Positions 23,554 to 32,119 of a stretch of DNA of 64,000 nt are shown here, in pieces. The notes under the pieces are model-generated. The model ran no database searches. It was not told the origin of the DNA and was given only the letters and a program-made list of their open reading frames with translations. Source of the DNA: Candidatus Saccharimonadota bacterium (GTDB lineage: Bacteria; Patescibacteriota; Saccharimonadia; Saccharimonadales; Saccharimonadaceae); NCBI GenBank assembly GCA_027492735.1, contig JAPUEE010000011.1:36888-100887 (forward strand), read 5' to 3'. The stretch's first letter is position 1, and each line of letters opens with the position of its first letter. The translations under genes were made by a program, and so were the position numbers.

Positions 23554-25311
23554 ATGACCAATCAGTCTGAACAATTATCGCGTGCGAGCCGACTGACACT
23601 CGGTCTATTTTTGATTTTAGCAATATTTTTAGTGCGATTGTTCTATATCCAGGTTATTAGTCACGAAGAGTTTTTGGCCAAAGCTAACCAGATGCAGATT
23701 AGCAAACGAACTATCAATCCAGAGCGAGGGCAAATCTATACAAAAGACCAAAATGGTGAAATTGTACCGCTCGTTCTGAATCAGACGGTTTATACGGTAT
23801 TTGCTGACCCTACACAGGTAAAGAGCCCTGAAAAAGTGAAACAGTTAGTGACCGAGGTTGCAGGTAGTCAGGTGATCAAATCCAATTTTGACAAGCTGAG
23901 TAGTACGAGTTTGCAATACGTGGTTCTGGCTCGTCAAATCACCCATAGTCAAGCTGAAAAAATCCAAGAAGCCGACCTTGCTGGTATAGGTCTTCAGTCT
24001 AGTAGCCGTCGAGTCTATACCGAAGGAAAACTAGCGAATCAGGTGCTCGGCTTTGTCAATGCTGACGGGAAAGGCCAGTATGGTCTAGAGCAATATCTCA
24101 ACACCGAATTATCAGGCAAAGCTGGGTTACTGCAGTCAGTCACTGATGTTCGTAGAATACCGCTGACTATTGGTGTTCACGATGTTAGTATTCCAGCCGA
24201 AGACGGCACTGATTATGTTCTCACGATTGACCGTAGTGTCCAGGCCCAGGCCGAAGCGGTTCTCCAGGAAGGTCTCAAAAACGTAAACAGCGACAGTGGT
24301 AGTATTATCGTGATGAATCCGAATAACGGACATATTATGGCTATGGCGAACTATCCGGATTTTGATCCGAGCGATTATACCAAGGTTACCGATGCAACAG
24401 CTTTTCAAAATCATGCCGTGAGCTATGCATTTGAGCCTGGTTCTGTCATGAAGACTATGACCACCTCTATGTCACTAGACCTCGGTAAAATTAATCCAGA
24501 CACCACATTTACTGACCCAAATTGTGTGCAGATCGATGACGCAAAGATCTGTAATGCAGAGGGTGATGAAAAATTTAAAGGTCGGACGTTTACTATGACA
24601 AAAGTGTTGCAGTATTCGCTCAACACCGGTGTTATTTGGCAACTCGAACAGATTGGGGGCGGCGATATCACAAAAGGCGCACGCCAGACGATGTATGAAT
24701 ATTTCCACGATAAATATCGTTTTGGTCAGACAACAGGTATAGAGCAGCCGGGCGAGGTGAAAGGTACGATCTTTTCACCGGATAATGTGCAAGGTAACAA
24801 AGTCCGCTATGCGAACATGACGTTTGGTCAGGGTGTATCAGTCACGATGGTGCAAATGGCGACGGCCTTTTCGGCTACGGTCAATGGCGGAACGTATTAT
24901 CAACCTACACTCATTGAGGGGACACTAGACAAAGACGGCAAAGAAACTACCCGAGACCCCAAAATTATCAGCGATACTGTTGTTAGCGATGGTGCTAGCC
25001 GTGATATTCGAAAAATGATGTTTGAGGCTAGACGGGGTAGCTGGCCAACCGCTGATGGTGGCTACTATGTTGGATCAAAGACCGGTACAGCGCAGATTTA
25101 CGACGACACAACGCGAACCTACTCAAAAGATAGAACGACCGGTACTACCATCGGCTTTGGTGCTGACAAAGACGGTAACGCTCAATATGTTATAATGGTC
25201 AGGATCGAATACAGTGGTAATCAGGGTTTTGCTGGCTCAGTTGCGGCAAATCCAGTGTTTACCAAAATGAGCAATTGGCTAGCTCAATATGAAGGGATGA
25301 CAAAACCATGA
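23554..25311 (+). CDS. ftsI: Class B penicillin-binding protein (septal transpeptidase)
   Basis: A 585-aa protein with an N-terminal membrane anchor (residues 15-35), a PBP dimerisation/pedestal domain and a transpeptidase domain. The active-site motifs are SVMK in FEPGSVMKTM near residue 297, SLN in LQYSLNTGV near residue 350, and KTG in VGSKTGTAQ near residue 507. It cross-links septal peptidoglycan with its partner FtsW, encoded two genes on. It overlaps mraY by 4 bp. Confidence 0.93.
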   Translation: MTNQSEQLSRASRLTLGLFLILAIFLVRLFYIQVISHEEFLAKANQMQISKRTINPERGQIYTKDQNGEIVPLVLNQTVYTVFADPTQVKSPEKVKQLVTEVAGSQVIKSNFDKLSSTSLQYVVLARQITHSQAEKIQEADLAGIGLQSSSRRVYTEGKLANQVLGFVNADGKGQYGLEQYLNTELSGKAGLLQSVTDVRRIPLTIGVHDVSIPAEDGTDYVLTIDRSVQAQAEAVLQEGLKNVNSDSGSIIVMNPNNGHIMAMANYPDFDPSDYTKVTDATAFQNHAVSYAFEPGSVMKTMTTSMSLDLGKINPDTTFTDPNCVQIDDAKICNAEGDEKFKGRTFTMTKVLQYSLNTGVIWQLEQIGGGDITKGARQTMYEYFHDKYRFGQTTGIEQPGEVKGTIFSPDNVQGNKVRYANMTFGQGVSVTMVQMATAFSATVNGGTYYQPTLIEGTLDKDGKETTRDPKIISDTVVSDGASRDIRKMMFEARRGSWPTADGGYYVGSKTGTAQIYDDTTRTYSKDRTTGTTIGFGADKDGNAQYVIMVRIEYSGNQGFAGSVAANPVFTKMSNWLAQYEGMTKP

Positions 25312-26342
25312 ACGAAGCTCTAGACCAACTAGCGCAGGCAATGCTGCGAATTTTACTCTTGGGTGGATCGGCCTTTATTATGGCTATGGTGCTGACTCCA
25401 GTTTATACGTATTTTGCCTATCGATACAAGTTCTGGAAAAAGCAGAAAACCGTCACACTCGACGGCAAAGTTCTCGAGGTGATATCTAAATTACATGCTC
25501 ATAAAATTGCCCGTCGTATCCCAACTATGGCTGGACTAGTGTTCGTGATAGCGATAGCGGTAACAACGCTCATTTTTAATTTTAGTCGACCTCAAACCTG
25601 GTTGCCGCTCGCGGCACTCATCGCTGGAGCGGTCATAGGTCTCATTGATGATATATTGAATCTCCGTTCTAATGGTGGGGTAGCAGGGCTCAGAGCCCCA
25701 GTGAAATTCACCATGGTGACGGTCGTAGGATTGCTGTTAGGATGGTTCTTTTGGCAAAAACTGGGCTTTACGACGGTCCATATCCCGTTTGTCGGCGGAT
25801 GGGACCTCGGTATATGGATTGTCCCGGTCTTTGCTTTTGTCGTGGTGGCTACTGGAAATGCGGTCAATATCAGTGACGGTCTCGATGGTTTGGCGGGTGG
25901 TTTGGCTGCATCGGCATTTGTCATGTTTGCGGTTATTGCGGTCATGCAGCAGCAGTTTGGGCTGGCAGCATTCTGTATGACTATCGTCGGAGCATTATTG
26001 TCGTATTTATGGTTCAATGTGTATCCAGCACGATTCTTTATGGGGGACGTGGGTTCATTTGCTCTCGGTGTTAGCCTAGGGGTAGTGGCGATGCTGACGA
26101 ACTCGCTCTTTCTCCTGCCGGTCATTGGCTTGATGTTCGTCGTCGAGGCAGGATCAGTGATTATTCAGCAGGTGAGCAAGCGGTTGCGTGGCGGTAAAAA
26201 AGTTTTCCTAGCGGCTCCGTTGCACCATCATTTTGAGGCGAAAGGCTGGCCTGAAACCAAAGTTACTATGCGTTTCTGGGTCGTCGGGAACATCGCCGGG
26301 ATCTTGGGAATAATCATAGCGTTAGGCGGGGGAAATGTCTAA
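25308..26342 (+). CDS. mraY: Phospho-N-acetylmuramoyl-pentapeptide transferase
   Basis: A 344-aa protein with about ten membrane helices that makes lipid I. Seen: IGLIDDILN near residue 108 (metal Asp pair), NAVNISDGLDGLAGGLA near residue 183, RFFMGDVGSFALG near residue 243, and the histidine loop APLHHHFEAKGWPETKV near residue 304. Start and stop codons overlap both neighbours, indicating a tightly coupled operon. Confidence 0.95.
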   Translation: MNEALDQLAQAMLRILLLGGSAFIMAMVLTPVYTYFAYRYKFWKKQKTVTLDGKVLEVISKLHAHKIARRIPTMAGLVFVIAIAVTTLIFNFSRPQTWLPLAALIAGAVIGLIDDILNLRSNGGVAGLRAPVKFTMVTVVGLLLGWFFWQKLGFTTVHIPFVGGWDLGIWIVPVFAFVVVATGNAVNISDGLDGLAGGLAASAFVMFAVIAVMQQQFGLAAFCMTIVGALLSYLWFNVYPARFFMGDVGSFALGVSLGVVAMLTNSLFLLPVIGLMFVVEAGSVIIQQVSKRLRGGKKVFLAAPLHHHFEAKGWPETKVTMRFWVVGNIAGILGIIIALGGGNV

Positions 26343-27664
26343 TGAGCAATTGGGCTCAAACAACTAATCGTCCTAGCGAAAGTCGTCGCAATAAATTAGC
26401 GGCGGCAGAGATTAAATCGACCCTGTTTGATACAGCCGGGGCATTGAAACTAGGTCGCAAACATCGACCTGACTATCTGATGGTTGTTTTGATGATCGTA
26501 CTGTCTTTTGTCGGTGTAGTGATTTTGTTTTCAATAACACCAGCTCTGACCGGTGGGGATAACGACGCCTCAACTAAATTTATGCTTCGACAAGCTATGT
26601 TTCTCGTGGCGGGTCTCGCGTCTTTTTTCGTAGCTAGTCGAGTACCATTAGATTTCTGGCGTCAGCATGGAGCTAAACTGTTTGTTATAGCACTCGCTAT
26701 CTGTTTTGTGCTACCACTCATGGGGGCGTTAAAAATACCACCGGCCTATTGTACGCTCGGTGCTTGTCGTTGGATCAGCCTAGGTAGCCTGGGGACATTC
26801 CAGCCAGCTGAATTTTTGAAATTTGGCACGGTATTATTCACCGCAGGCTTTCTAGCGATTCGCTGTGCGCGTGGCGAGTTGAATTCTTATCGTAAAACAC
26901 TCATACCGCTAGGTGTAGTGGTTCTAGCGGCTTTATTCGTCCTGGCGATTATGCAGAAAGATCTGGGTACTAGTATCTCTTTGGCTGCGATTGTTCTCGT
27001 TCAATTGATTGTTGCCGGCCTGGAAATGCGAAAGCTTGCCGCCATTCTCGGCGTGGGCGCTGGTTTGGCGATCCTGTCGATTATTATGGCGCCGCATCGT
27101 ATTGCTCGAGTCGCGACGTTCTTTGGTCAGGGAGACGCAACGGCAGATTATCATATCAACCAGGCGATGATCGCTCTAGGGTCGGGTGGACTGACCGGTA
27201 GAGGCTTGGGTCAATCGGTCCAGGCCTTCGGGTGGTTACCAGAGGCCATTCATGACTCAATCTTTGCTATTCTAGGCGAGTCGCTAGGCTTTTTGGGTCT
27301 CCTGGTAATTGTTGCACTGTTCGGGTTGCTGCTCAGGCAGATTATTTCAAAGGTTGATTATATCGAGAATATTTACCTGCGTTTAATCGTCGCTGGTGTC
27401 TTTAGCTGGATCGCTGCACACGTCGTTCTAAACATTGGGGCGATGACGCACTTGATTCCGCTCACTGGTATCACTTTGCCGCTGGTTAGTATCGGTGGTA
27501 CATCGATGCTGTTTATCATGGCTAGTCTCGGTTTGGTTTTTGCTATTTCGCATTACACCATGCATCGCAAAGTTAAAGCAGAAGGGAGCAACGAAGATGC
27601 GAGTCCTATCAGTGGGCGGCGGTTCGGGCGGTCACGTTACGCCAATCGTAGCCGTGTGCGCTAA
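26342..27664 (+). CDS. ftsW: SEDS peptidoglycan polymerase FtsW
   Basis: A 440-aa protein with a cytoplasmic N-terminal extension of about 45 residues and ten membrane helices. SEDS signatures: YCTLGACRWISLGSLGTFQPAEFLK near residue 135, QKDLGTS near residue 200, and GLPLVSIGG-type ITLPLVSIGGTSM near residue 378. It polymerises lipid II at the septum with FtsI. Its last 68 bp overlap murG in another frame. Confidence 0.92.
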   Translation: MSNWAQTTNRPSESRRNKLAAAEIKSTLFDTAGALKLGRKHRPDYLMVVLMIVLSFVGVVILFSITPALTGGDNDASTKFMLRQAMFLVAGLASFFVASRVPLDFWRQHGAKLFVIALAICFVLPLMGALKIPPAYCTLGACRWISLGSLGTFQPAEFLKFGTVLFTAGFLAIRCARGELNSYRKTLIPLGVVVLAALFVLAIMQKDLGTSISLAAIVLVQLIVAGLEMRKLAAILGVGAGLAILSIIMAPHRIARVATFFGQGDATADYHINQAMIALGSGGLTGRGLGQSVQAFGWLPEAIHDSIFAILGESLGFLGLLVIVALFGLLLRQIISKVDYIENIYLRLIVAGVFSWIAAHVVLNIGAMTHLIPLTGITLPLVSIGGTSMLFIMASLGLVFAISHYTMHRKVKAEGSNEDASPISGRRFGRSRYANRSRVR

Positions 27665-28751
27665 ACTGCACGAACAGGCACCCGATGCTGAGCTGCGAGT
27701 CTGGTGCGATCGTCGCTTTGCTGGTCGTCTGCGAGAGATGCTGGGCGGCAACATTAGGGTCGATGCTATTGTTAGCGGTAAACTGAGACGCTATGCTAAT
27801 TTAACGTTCATGCAGCACTTGAAATATCACCTATTCAAAACACATCTTCGAAATGTGATAGATGTATTCAAAATTATCACAGGGTTTATTCAAAGTTTCT
27901 TTAAATTGATCATATGGCGTCCCGATGTAGTGTTTTGCAAGGGAGGTTTTGTCTGTTTGCCAGTAGGACTTGCTGCTCATTGGCTCCGAATTCCATTAGT
28001 TATTCATGACTCTGATACAGTTCCAGGGTTAACAAATCGATTCTTGGCACGGTATGCAACTAAAATCGGTACTGGTTCTCCCGTTGAAAACTATCCCAAT
28101 TATCCTGCGAAGCGTACAACCCATGTTGGTATTCCTGTGCGTGATGAGATCAGAAAATTTACTGTTAGTGAGAAAGCTTCAGCTAAAACGACGCTAGGAT
28201 TTGACGCGACGTTACCACTTGTTCTAGTTGTTGGTGGTGGTGGTGGTGCGAATGCCCTTAATCGTATGGCGGCAGCTATTGCTCCGGAGGTAACGAGTCA
28301 GAATGCCCAGATCCTGCTACTTGCCGGAAAAGGTAAAGCAGATTCGATAAAGGGCGGTTCGCTTCCGGACAGCACCTTTAAGGTTGTTGAATTTATGACG
28401 GATGACTTTATTGTGGCGTTAGCTGCAGCAGATATTGCGGTTACTCGCGCTGGTGCGACAGCATTGGCTGAATTTGCCACGATTGGCTTGCCAGTCATTA
28501 TCGTTCCGAGCCCGCACCTGGCTGGAGATCATCAGACGAAAAATGCCGCTGTGTATGCCAAGGCCAGAGCCGGCATTGTCATCGATCAACGTGAGGCCGA
28601 CAAGCGCCCGGAAATGCTCCTAGAAGCTATCAGGAGCCTGCTAGAGTCATCAGAGTTACGGAATACGTTAGGTCACAATCTAGAGCAATTTACACGCGCT
28701 AATGCTCTCGATGATATGGTGGATATGATTCTGGAGGTAGCTCGGAAATGA
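27597..28751 (+). CDS. murG: UDP-GlcNAc:lipid I GlcNAc transferase
   Basis: A 384-aa GT28 enzyme forming lipid II. Seen: MRVLSVGGGSGGHVTPI at the N-terminus, FCKGGFVCLPVGLAA near residue 102, VVGGGGGANALN near residue 211, and AVTRAGATALAEFATIGLPVIIVPSPHLAGDHQ near residue 279. An open frame begins 102 bp earlier, but ATG 27597 starts exactly at the conserved N-terminus and has GAAGGGA upstream. It overlaps the ftsW 3' end by 68 bp, which is long. Confidence 0.93.
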   Translation: MRVLSVGGGSGGHVTPIVAVCAKLHEQAPDAELRVWCDRRFAGRLREMLGGNIRVDAIVSGKLRRYANLTFMQHLKYHLFKTHLRNVIDVFKIITGFIQSFFKLIIWRPDVVFCKGGFVCLPVGLAAHWLRIPLVIHDSDTVPGLTNRFLARYATKIGTGSPVENYPNYPAKRTTHVGIPVRDEIRKFTVSEKASAKTTLGFDATLPLVLVVGGGGGANALNRMAAAIAPEVTSQNAQILLLAGKGKADSIKGGSLPDSTFKVVEFMTDDFIVALAAADIAVTRAGATALAEFATIGLPVIIVPSPHLAGDHQTKNAAVYAKARAGIVIDQREADKRPEMLLEAIRSLLESSELRNTLGHNLEQFTRANALDDMVDMILEVARK

Positions 28752-29662
28752 AACCGACCAATAGAGAAACAAAACCTGTGAGCGGCCGTCAAGGTCGTTA
28801 CAGTTCAGAATTCCGCAGCCCTATTCAGGAGCAGAATAGCACATTCAAAAGCGGTGCCACACTGAACACCTTTCGAGCAGTCGATCATCACGATAAAAAG
28901 ACTGATCGACAACGTGAGCGCGACCTCAGGAGTTGGCGTCGTCGACTGGGGTATATGCTGATGATTGTGGTAACTATATCGGCTCTAGGATTGATTTTGA
29001 TATCGCAGTTCAGTGGTTCGTTTACTCAGATAACGAGTAATGCTACGTCGCTCAGCACGGACGATGCGTCAACGTACAAAAAGCTCGTTGACGACTATAT
29101 GTCAAAGAATCCGTTTGAACGATTCAGCTTTGCTAGGCGTAGCACGAACCTCAACAGTTATCTAGCCGATAAAGCACCAGAAATTGAGTCAGTTGAGATT
29201 GTTCAGTCAAATTTGTTGCTCGGTAAATTAAAGTTCACCTTTCGTCAACCAGTTGCTAAATGGGTGACGGGTGGCACGACGAGCTACGTTGATGGCAATG
29301 GTGTAGTATTTCAAAAGAACTTCTTTGAGCAGCCTAGTGTTGCCATTTCCGACAAGAGCGGCGCCTCGGTCGAGGGTGACGCTATTACTTCATCTCGATT
29401 CCTCAGTTTTATCGGGCAAACAACAGCAGAGATAGCAAAGCAGGGCGGGGGAATTGTTAAACGAGTTGTTATTCCATCGGGTGCTATCAGGTATGTAGAG
29501 TTTTATCTAGAGAGCAGGGGATATCCTTTCAAGGCTCAGATCGATAGAGACCCTACTTCGCAGGGGGCAGATATTGTGGCTATGGCCAACTATATCAGTG
29601 CTAATCATATTAATCCGAGCTACGTGGACGTGAGAATCGCGAGCAAAGGCTACTGGAAATAG
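28748..29662 (+). CDS. ftsQ: FtsQ/DivIB-like division protein
   Basis: A 304-aa bitopic protein: about 75 charged cytoplasmic residues, one helix (GYMLMIVVTISALGLILI), then an extracytoplasmic POTRA-like region (residues about 120-185, with ESVEIVQSNLLLGKLKFTF and PVAKW) and a C-terminal beta domain ending YVDVRIASKGYWK. The YVDVR...G end is typical of FtsQ. It is the last gene of the cluster. murC, murD, murE, murF, ddl, ftsA and ftsZ are not here, and a terminator follows. Confidence 0.85.
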   Translation: MKPTNRETKPVSGRQGRYSSEFRSPIQEQNSTFKSGATLNTFRAVDHHDKKTDRQRERDLRSWRRRLGYMLMIVVTISALGLILISQFSGSFTQITSNATSLSTDDASTYKKLVDDYMSKNPFERFSFARRSTNLNSYLADKAPEIESVEIVQSNLLLGKLKFTFRQPVAKWVTGGTTSYVDGNGVVFQKNFFEQPSVAISDKSGASVEGDAITSSRFLSFIGQTTAEIAKQGGGIVKRVVIPSGAIRYVEFYLESRGYPFKAQIDRDPTSQGADIVAMANYISANHINPSYVDVRIASKGYWK

Positions 29663-29682
29663 CTTTAAATTTGAGACACCCC

Positions 29683-29728
29683 ACTCTCCTGTTGACCTCA
29701 TAACAGGGGTGAGTTAACTATATTTTTC
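29683..29728 (+). terminator. Terminator of the dcw operon
   Basis: An imperfect inverted repeat (ACTCTCCTGTT with AACAGGGGTGAGT) with an 8-nt loop, followed by TATATTTTT. Confidence 0.55.
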
Positions 29729-30523
29729 ATATAAAACAACCAATATTATTAAAAGTCAAATTAAGCCTATGGTGAGTGGGGAGGGGAGAGCGGGGCAAGG
29801 TAGGTTATATAATAATATAATAAAAAAGCAAATTGTCAAACAACCTACACTACAGCACGACGGTAGTGTTGTGGAAAACTAATTAAATAATACTTATTAA
29901 TAAAATGCAAATTATGAGTTAATTGTAAATTTCTCTACAGATCAGCTATCTAGAGTCCCGGTCTCATTCGTGAGGGGATGCTATATAAAAAGCCTAAAAT
30001 AGCACATAGAAATAATACGCTAGCATAATTATTTATATATAATGTAACAATAAACTTGGACACACTCGCCCAGGGGAATAACGAAAGTATTTTTAGTATA
30101 TATAGCCGTTTAGCAGTTAGAGTTTGAATCTGCCAGCTGAACATCAATTCATCTTGCAACACTTCTTTATTGTCGTAAAAGATATATTGTACGACATTAA
30201 GTATTACTAACAAAGATGATTATGTATCCATCCCTATTATGCCTGTTTGGCGACCAAAACCACGGATCGCGCCCTACTTTTATTAATTGGGTTATTAAAT
30301 TATGGCTCGCACTTCCCACGTCGTTCTGTATGACAAATTTACAATGTTTATGCGCCTTTTATGACGTTATGACGGCTTTTGCTGGCCATCCGCAGCTTCG
30401 GCTGTTTGTCTGCATATTCCTCTGGTACTGATAGCTATCCCTGTAATCCAGCGATTAAACTCTGTTGATGTAGTCCCTCAATAATACCCTTGATAACAGG
30501 GGCGTAACAGGGGTAGGGGGTGA
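29729..30523. other. 800-bp AT-rich gap without a recognised gene
   Basis: No credible coding frame was seen; the few frames of 70-87 codons look random. The gap contains a 7-bp hairpin (ACACTAC/GTAGTGT) followed by a single DnaA-box-like TGTGGAAAA near 29868, a UUCG-capped hairpin near 30390, and copies of TAACAGGGG at 30494 and 30505. A replication origin is not supported, because no DnaA-box cluster is present. Confidence 0.5.
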
Positions 30524-31111
30524 TTAAATCGTGCCGCCTTCTCTGATGTAACAGGGGCCACAAAGGGAATCATAGGTAACCTCAGCTTCCCCATCAATGG
30601 CCACTTGATCGCCGTCAAAGACATAGTTACCGTTAATTTTACGTGTATTGAATTCTGCCTGAGAGCCGCACTGACACATAGTCGGTAACTTTTCGATATT
30701 ATCAGCGATTTCAAATAGCCGCCGGCTTCCGGGAAATACATGACTTTTGAAATCTGCCCTGAGCCCAAATGCTATAACCGATAGATTGTCGAGTTTAGCG
30801 ATAGAGAAGAGCTGACTCGCCTGCTCTGGGGTTAGAAATTGAGCTTCGTCTATCAATATACAATGCAATTGTTTTTTCTCTGCCAGGAGCCGAGAGACAG
30901 CTTGGCGTAGGTCGGTGTCTGGATGGGCGAGGATATCAACGGAGCGCTGATGACCGCCACGAGCAACGATCAGCTTATCCCCTTTTGTATCGATAGCTGG
31001 CTTTATGACGACGACTCCTAGGCCACGCTCTTCGTAATTATAGGCAGTTTTAATGAGCGTGTCGCTCTTGCCGCTATTCATAGCACCGTATTTAAAATGT
31101 AATTTTGACAT
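30524..31111 (-). CDS. tdk: Thymidine kinase, type II
   Basis: A 195-aa enzyme phosphorylating thymidine for salvage. P-loop GAMNSGKSDTL at residues 9-19; Walker B IDEAQFLT near residue 87; structural zinc cysteines in MCQCG and CGPC; the substrate loop VTYDSLC near the end. Length is normal. A salvage enzyme suits a host-dependent genome. A TATAAT and GAGGAG precede the ATG, so this mRNA has a normal leader. Confidence 0.93.
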   Translation of the reverse strand: MSKLHFKYGAMNSGKSDTLIKTAYNYEERGLGVVVIKPAIDTKGDKLIVARGGHQRSVDILAHPDTDLRQAVSRLLAEKKQLHCILIDEAQFLTPEQASQLFSIAKLDNLSVIAFGLRADFKSHVFPGSRRLFEIADNIEKLPTMCQCGSQAEFNTRKINGNYVFDGDQVAIDGEAEVTYDSLCGPCYIREGGTI

Positions 31112-31244
31112 ACCTCTCCTCTTCCCTAGTGACTATTATACACGATGAATTTTCGATGAAGGTATGATAGAATATGTTGGAAAGAGATCAGAGGCGAGAT
31201 CATTTTTTGATTGGCGCCACAAAATATTAGTGAGGAGGAAAAAT

Positions 31245-31412
31245 ATGGCAGGAGAACCGCGTTTGAGTGAGGATACTCTCAAATCGATGCCGCATGAGAC
31301 GCTCAAAGCATACAGAGATAGTCTAGCGCTACAGATAGCTAATCTGGCTACGTTTTTAGCGCAGGCTAATACAGAATTGAAGGCCCGTAATAGCGTCCCC
31401 GATCAAAATTGA
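31245..31412 (+). CDS. Small helical hypothetical protein (55 aa)
   Basis: The frame is open from 31164, but ATG 31245 is preceded by a full GAGGAGG site, giving a 55-aa acidic/neutral protein that is almost entirely helical (heptad-like LALQIANLATFLAQ). Family unknown. Its 3' end overlaps the convergent 31366-31923 gene by 47 bp. Confidence 0.55.
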   Translation: MAGEPRLSEDTLKSMPHETLKAYRDSLALQIANLATFLAQANTELKARNSVPDQN

Positions 31413-31923
31413 GAGAAGTATCCTCAGGTACGATTAGTGATAGGATGTAGGTCACATCACTATAGCTCGAGGTAGCATAATTTTCATCAGATAACATTTC
31501 ACAGGGAACAAACTGTCGATCACCATAGATAGTTGGGAAAATCAGAACAGTATCTTGGCCATCGACATAGGAGTCGCATTCACGATCCTGTTCGGGTGCA
31601 CTCATTGTGCTGAAACTCGTCTTTGAGGCGATTCGTTTGATGCTCGCCACTTCTGACACAGAGAGCTTCTCGTGACCTTCGAATCTTCCATCCTCGTATA
31701 ACGAGTAGCGTGAGTGTTGGCAGGGGCCGTTTGCACACATCCCACCACGGCTAGTAACTATCATGACAACACGGTCTTTTTGGATGTTGCTTTCTTTTTC
31801 CTCTTGAGATTTACCGATAGCCCAGAATATGACACCTGTTGCAATACCGAGAATTACCACTGATACTGAGATTACTGTTGGCCACAGCCACTTTCGAGAT
31901 GATTTGTTAGTGCGTTTTTTCAT
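31366..31923 (-). CDS. Membrane-anchored extracytoplasmic hypothetical protein
   Basis: A 185-aa protein: short basic tail (KKRTNKSSRKW), one membrane helix (VISVSVVILGIATGVIFWAI), then an outside domain with paired cysteines (GGMCANGPCQHSRYSLYEDG) that probably form a disulfide. I do not recognise the family. The frame opens at 31983, but TACAAT (31930-31935, with an upstream TGC) ends 6 nt before ATG 31923, so that start is used (leaderless). Confidence 0.6.
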   Translation of the reverse strand: MKKRTNKSSRKWLWPTVISVSVVILGIATGVIFWAIGKSQEEKESNIQKDRVVMIVTSRGGMCANGPCQHSRYSLYEDGRFEGHEKLSVSEVASIKRIASKTSFSTMSAPEQDRECDSYVDGQDTVLIFPTIYGDRQFVPCEMLSDENYATSSYSDVTYILSLIVPEDTSLNFDRGRYYGPSILY

Positions 31924-32006
31924 GTCATCATTGTAGCATATATTTAAACCGCCTACGCTATTTTCCGAACAATATACATTCAATCAGGTATTATCATTGG
32001 ATGGGA

Positions 32007-32035
32007 TTGCTTTTTTATACAGTTTATGTTATAAT
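32007..32035 (+). promoter_or_regulatory. Promoter of the glycosyltransferase block
   Basis: TTGCTT (32007-32012), 17 nt, TATAAT (32030-32035). An 80-nt leader ends in a strong CTGAAGGAG ribosome site, unlike the leaderless genes around. Confidence 0.7.
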
Positions 32036-32119
32036 TAAAGAGATGTGTGGGCTTTTTTTAATGCCTTCACACTTCGCTCTTCACAATCTATACCCTATCC
32101 TCTGAAGGAGTGATAACCC

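Noticed and set aside
29729..30523. Replication origin in the AT-rich gap
   Set aside because: Only one DnaA-box-like 9-mer was found and neither dnaA nor dnaN is nearby; AT-richness alone is not enough.
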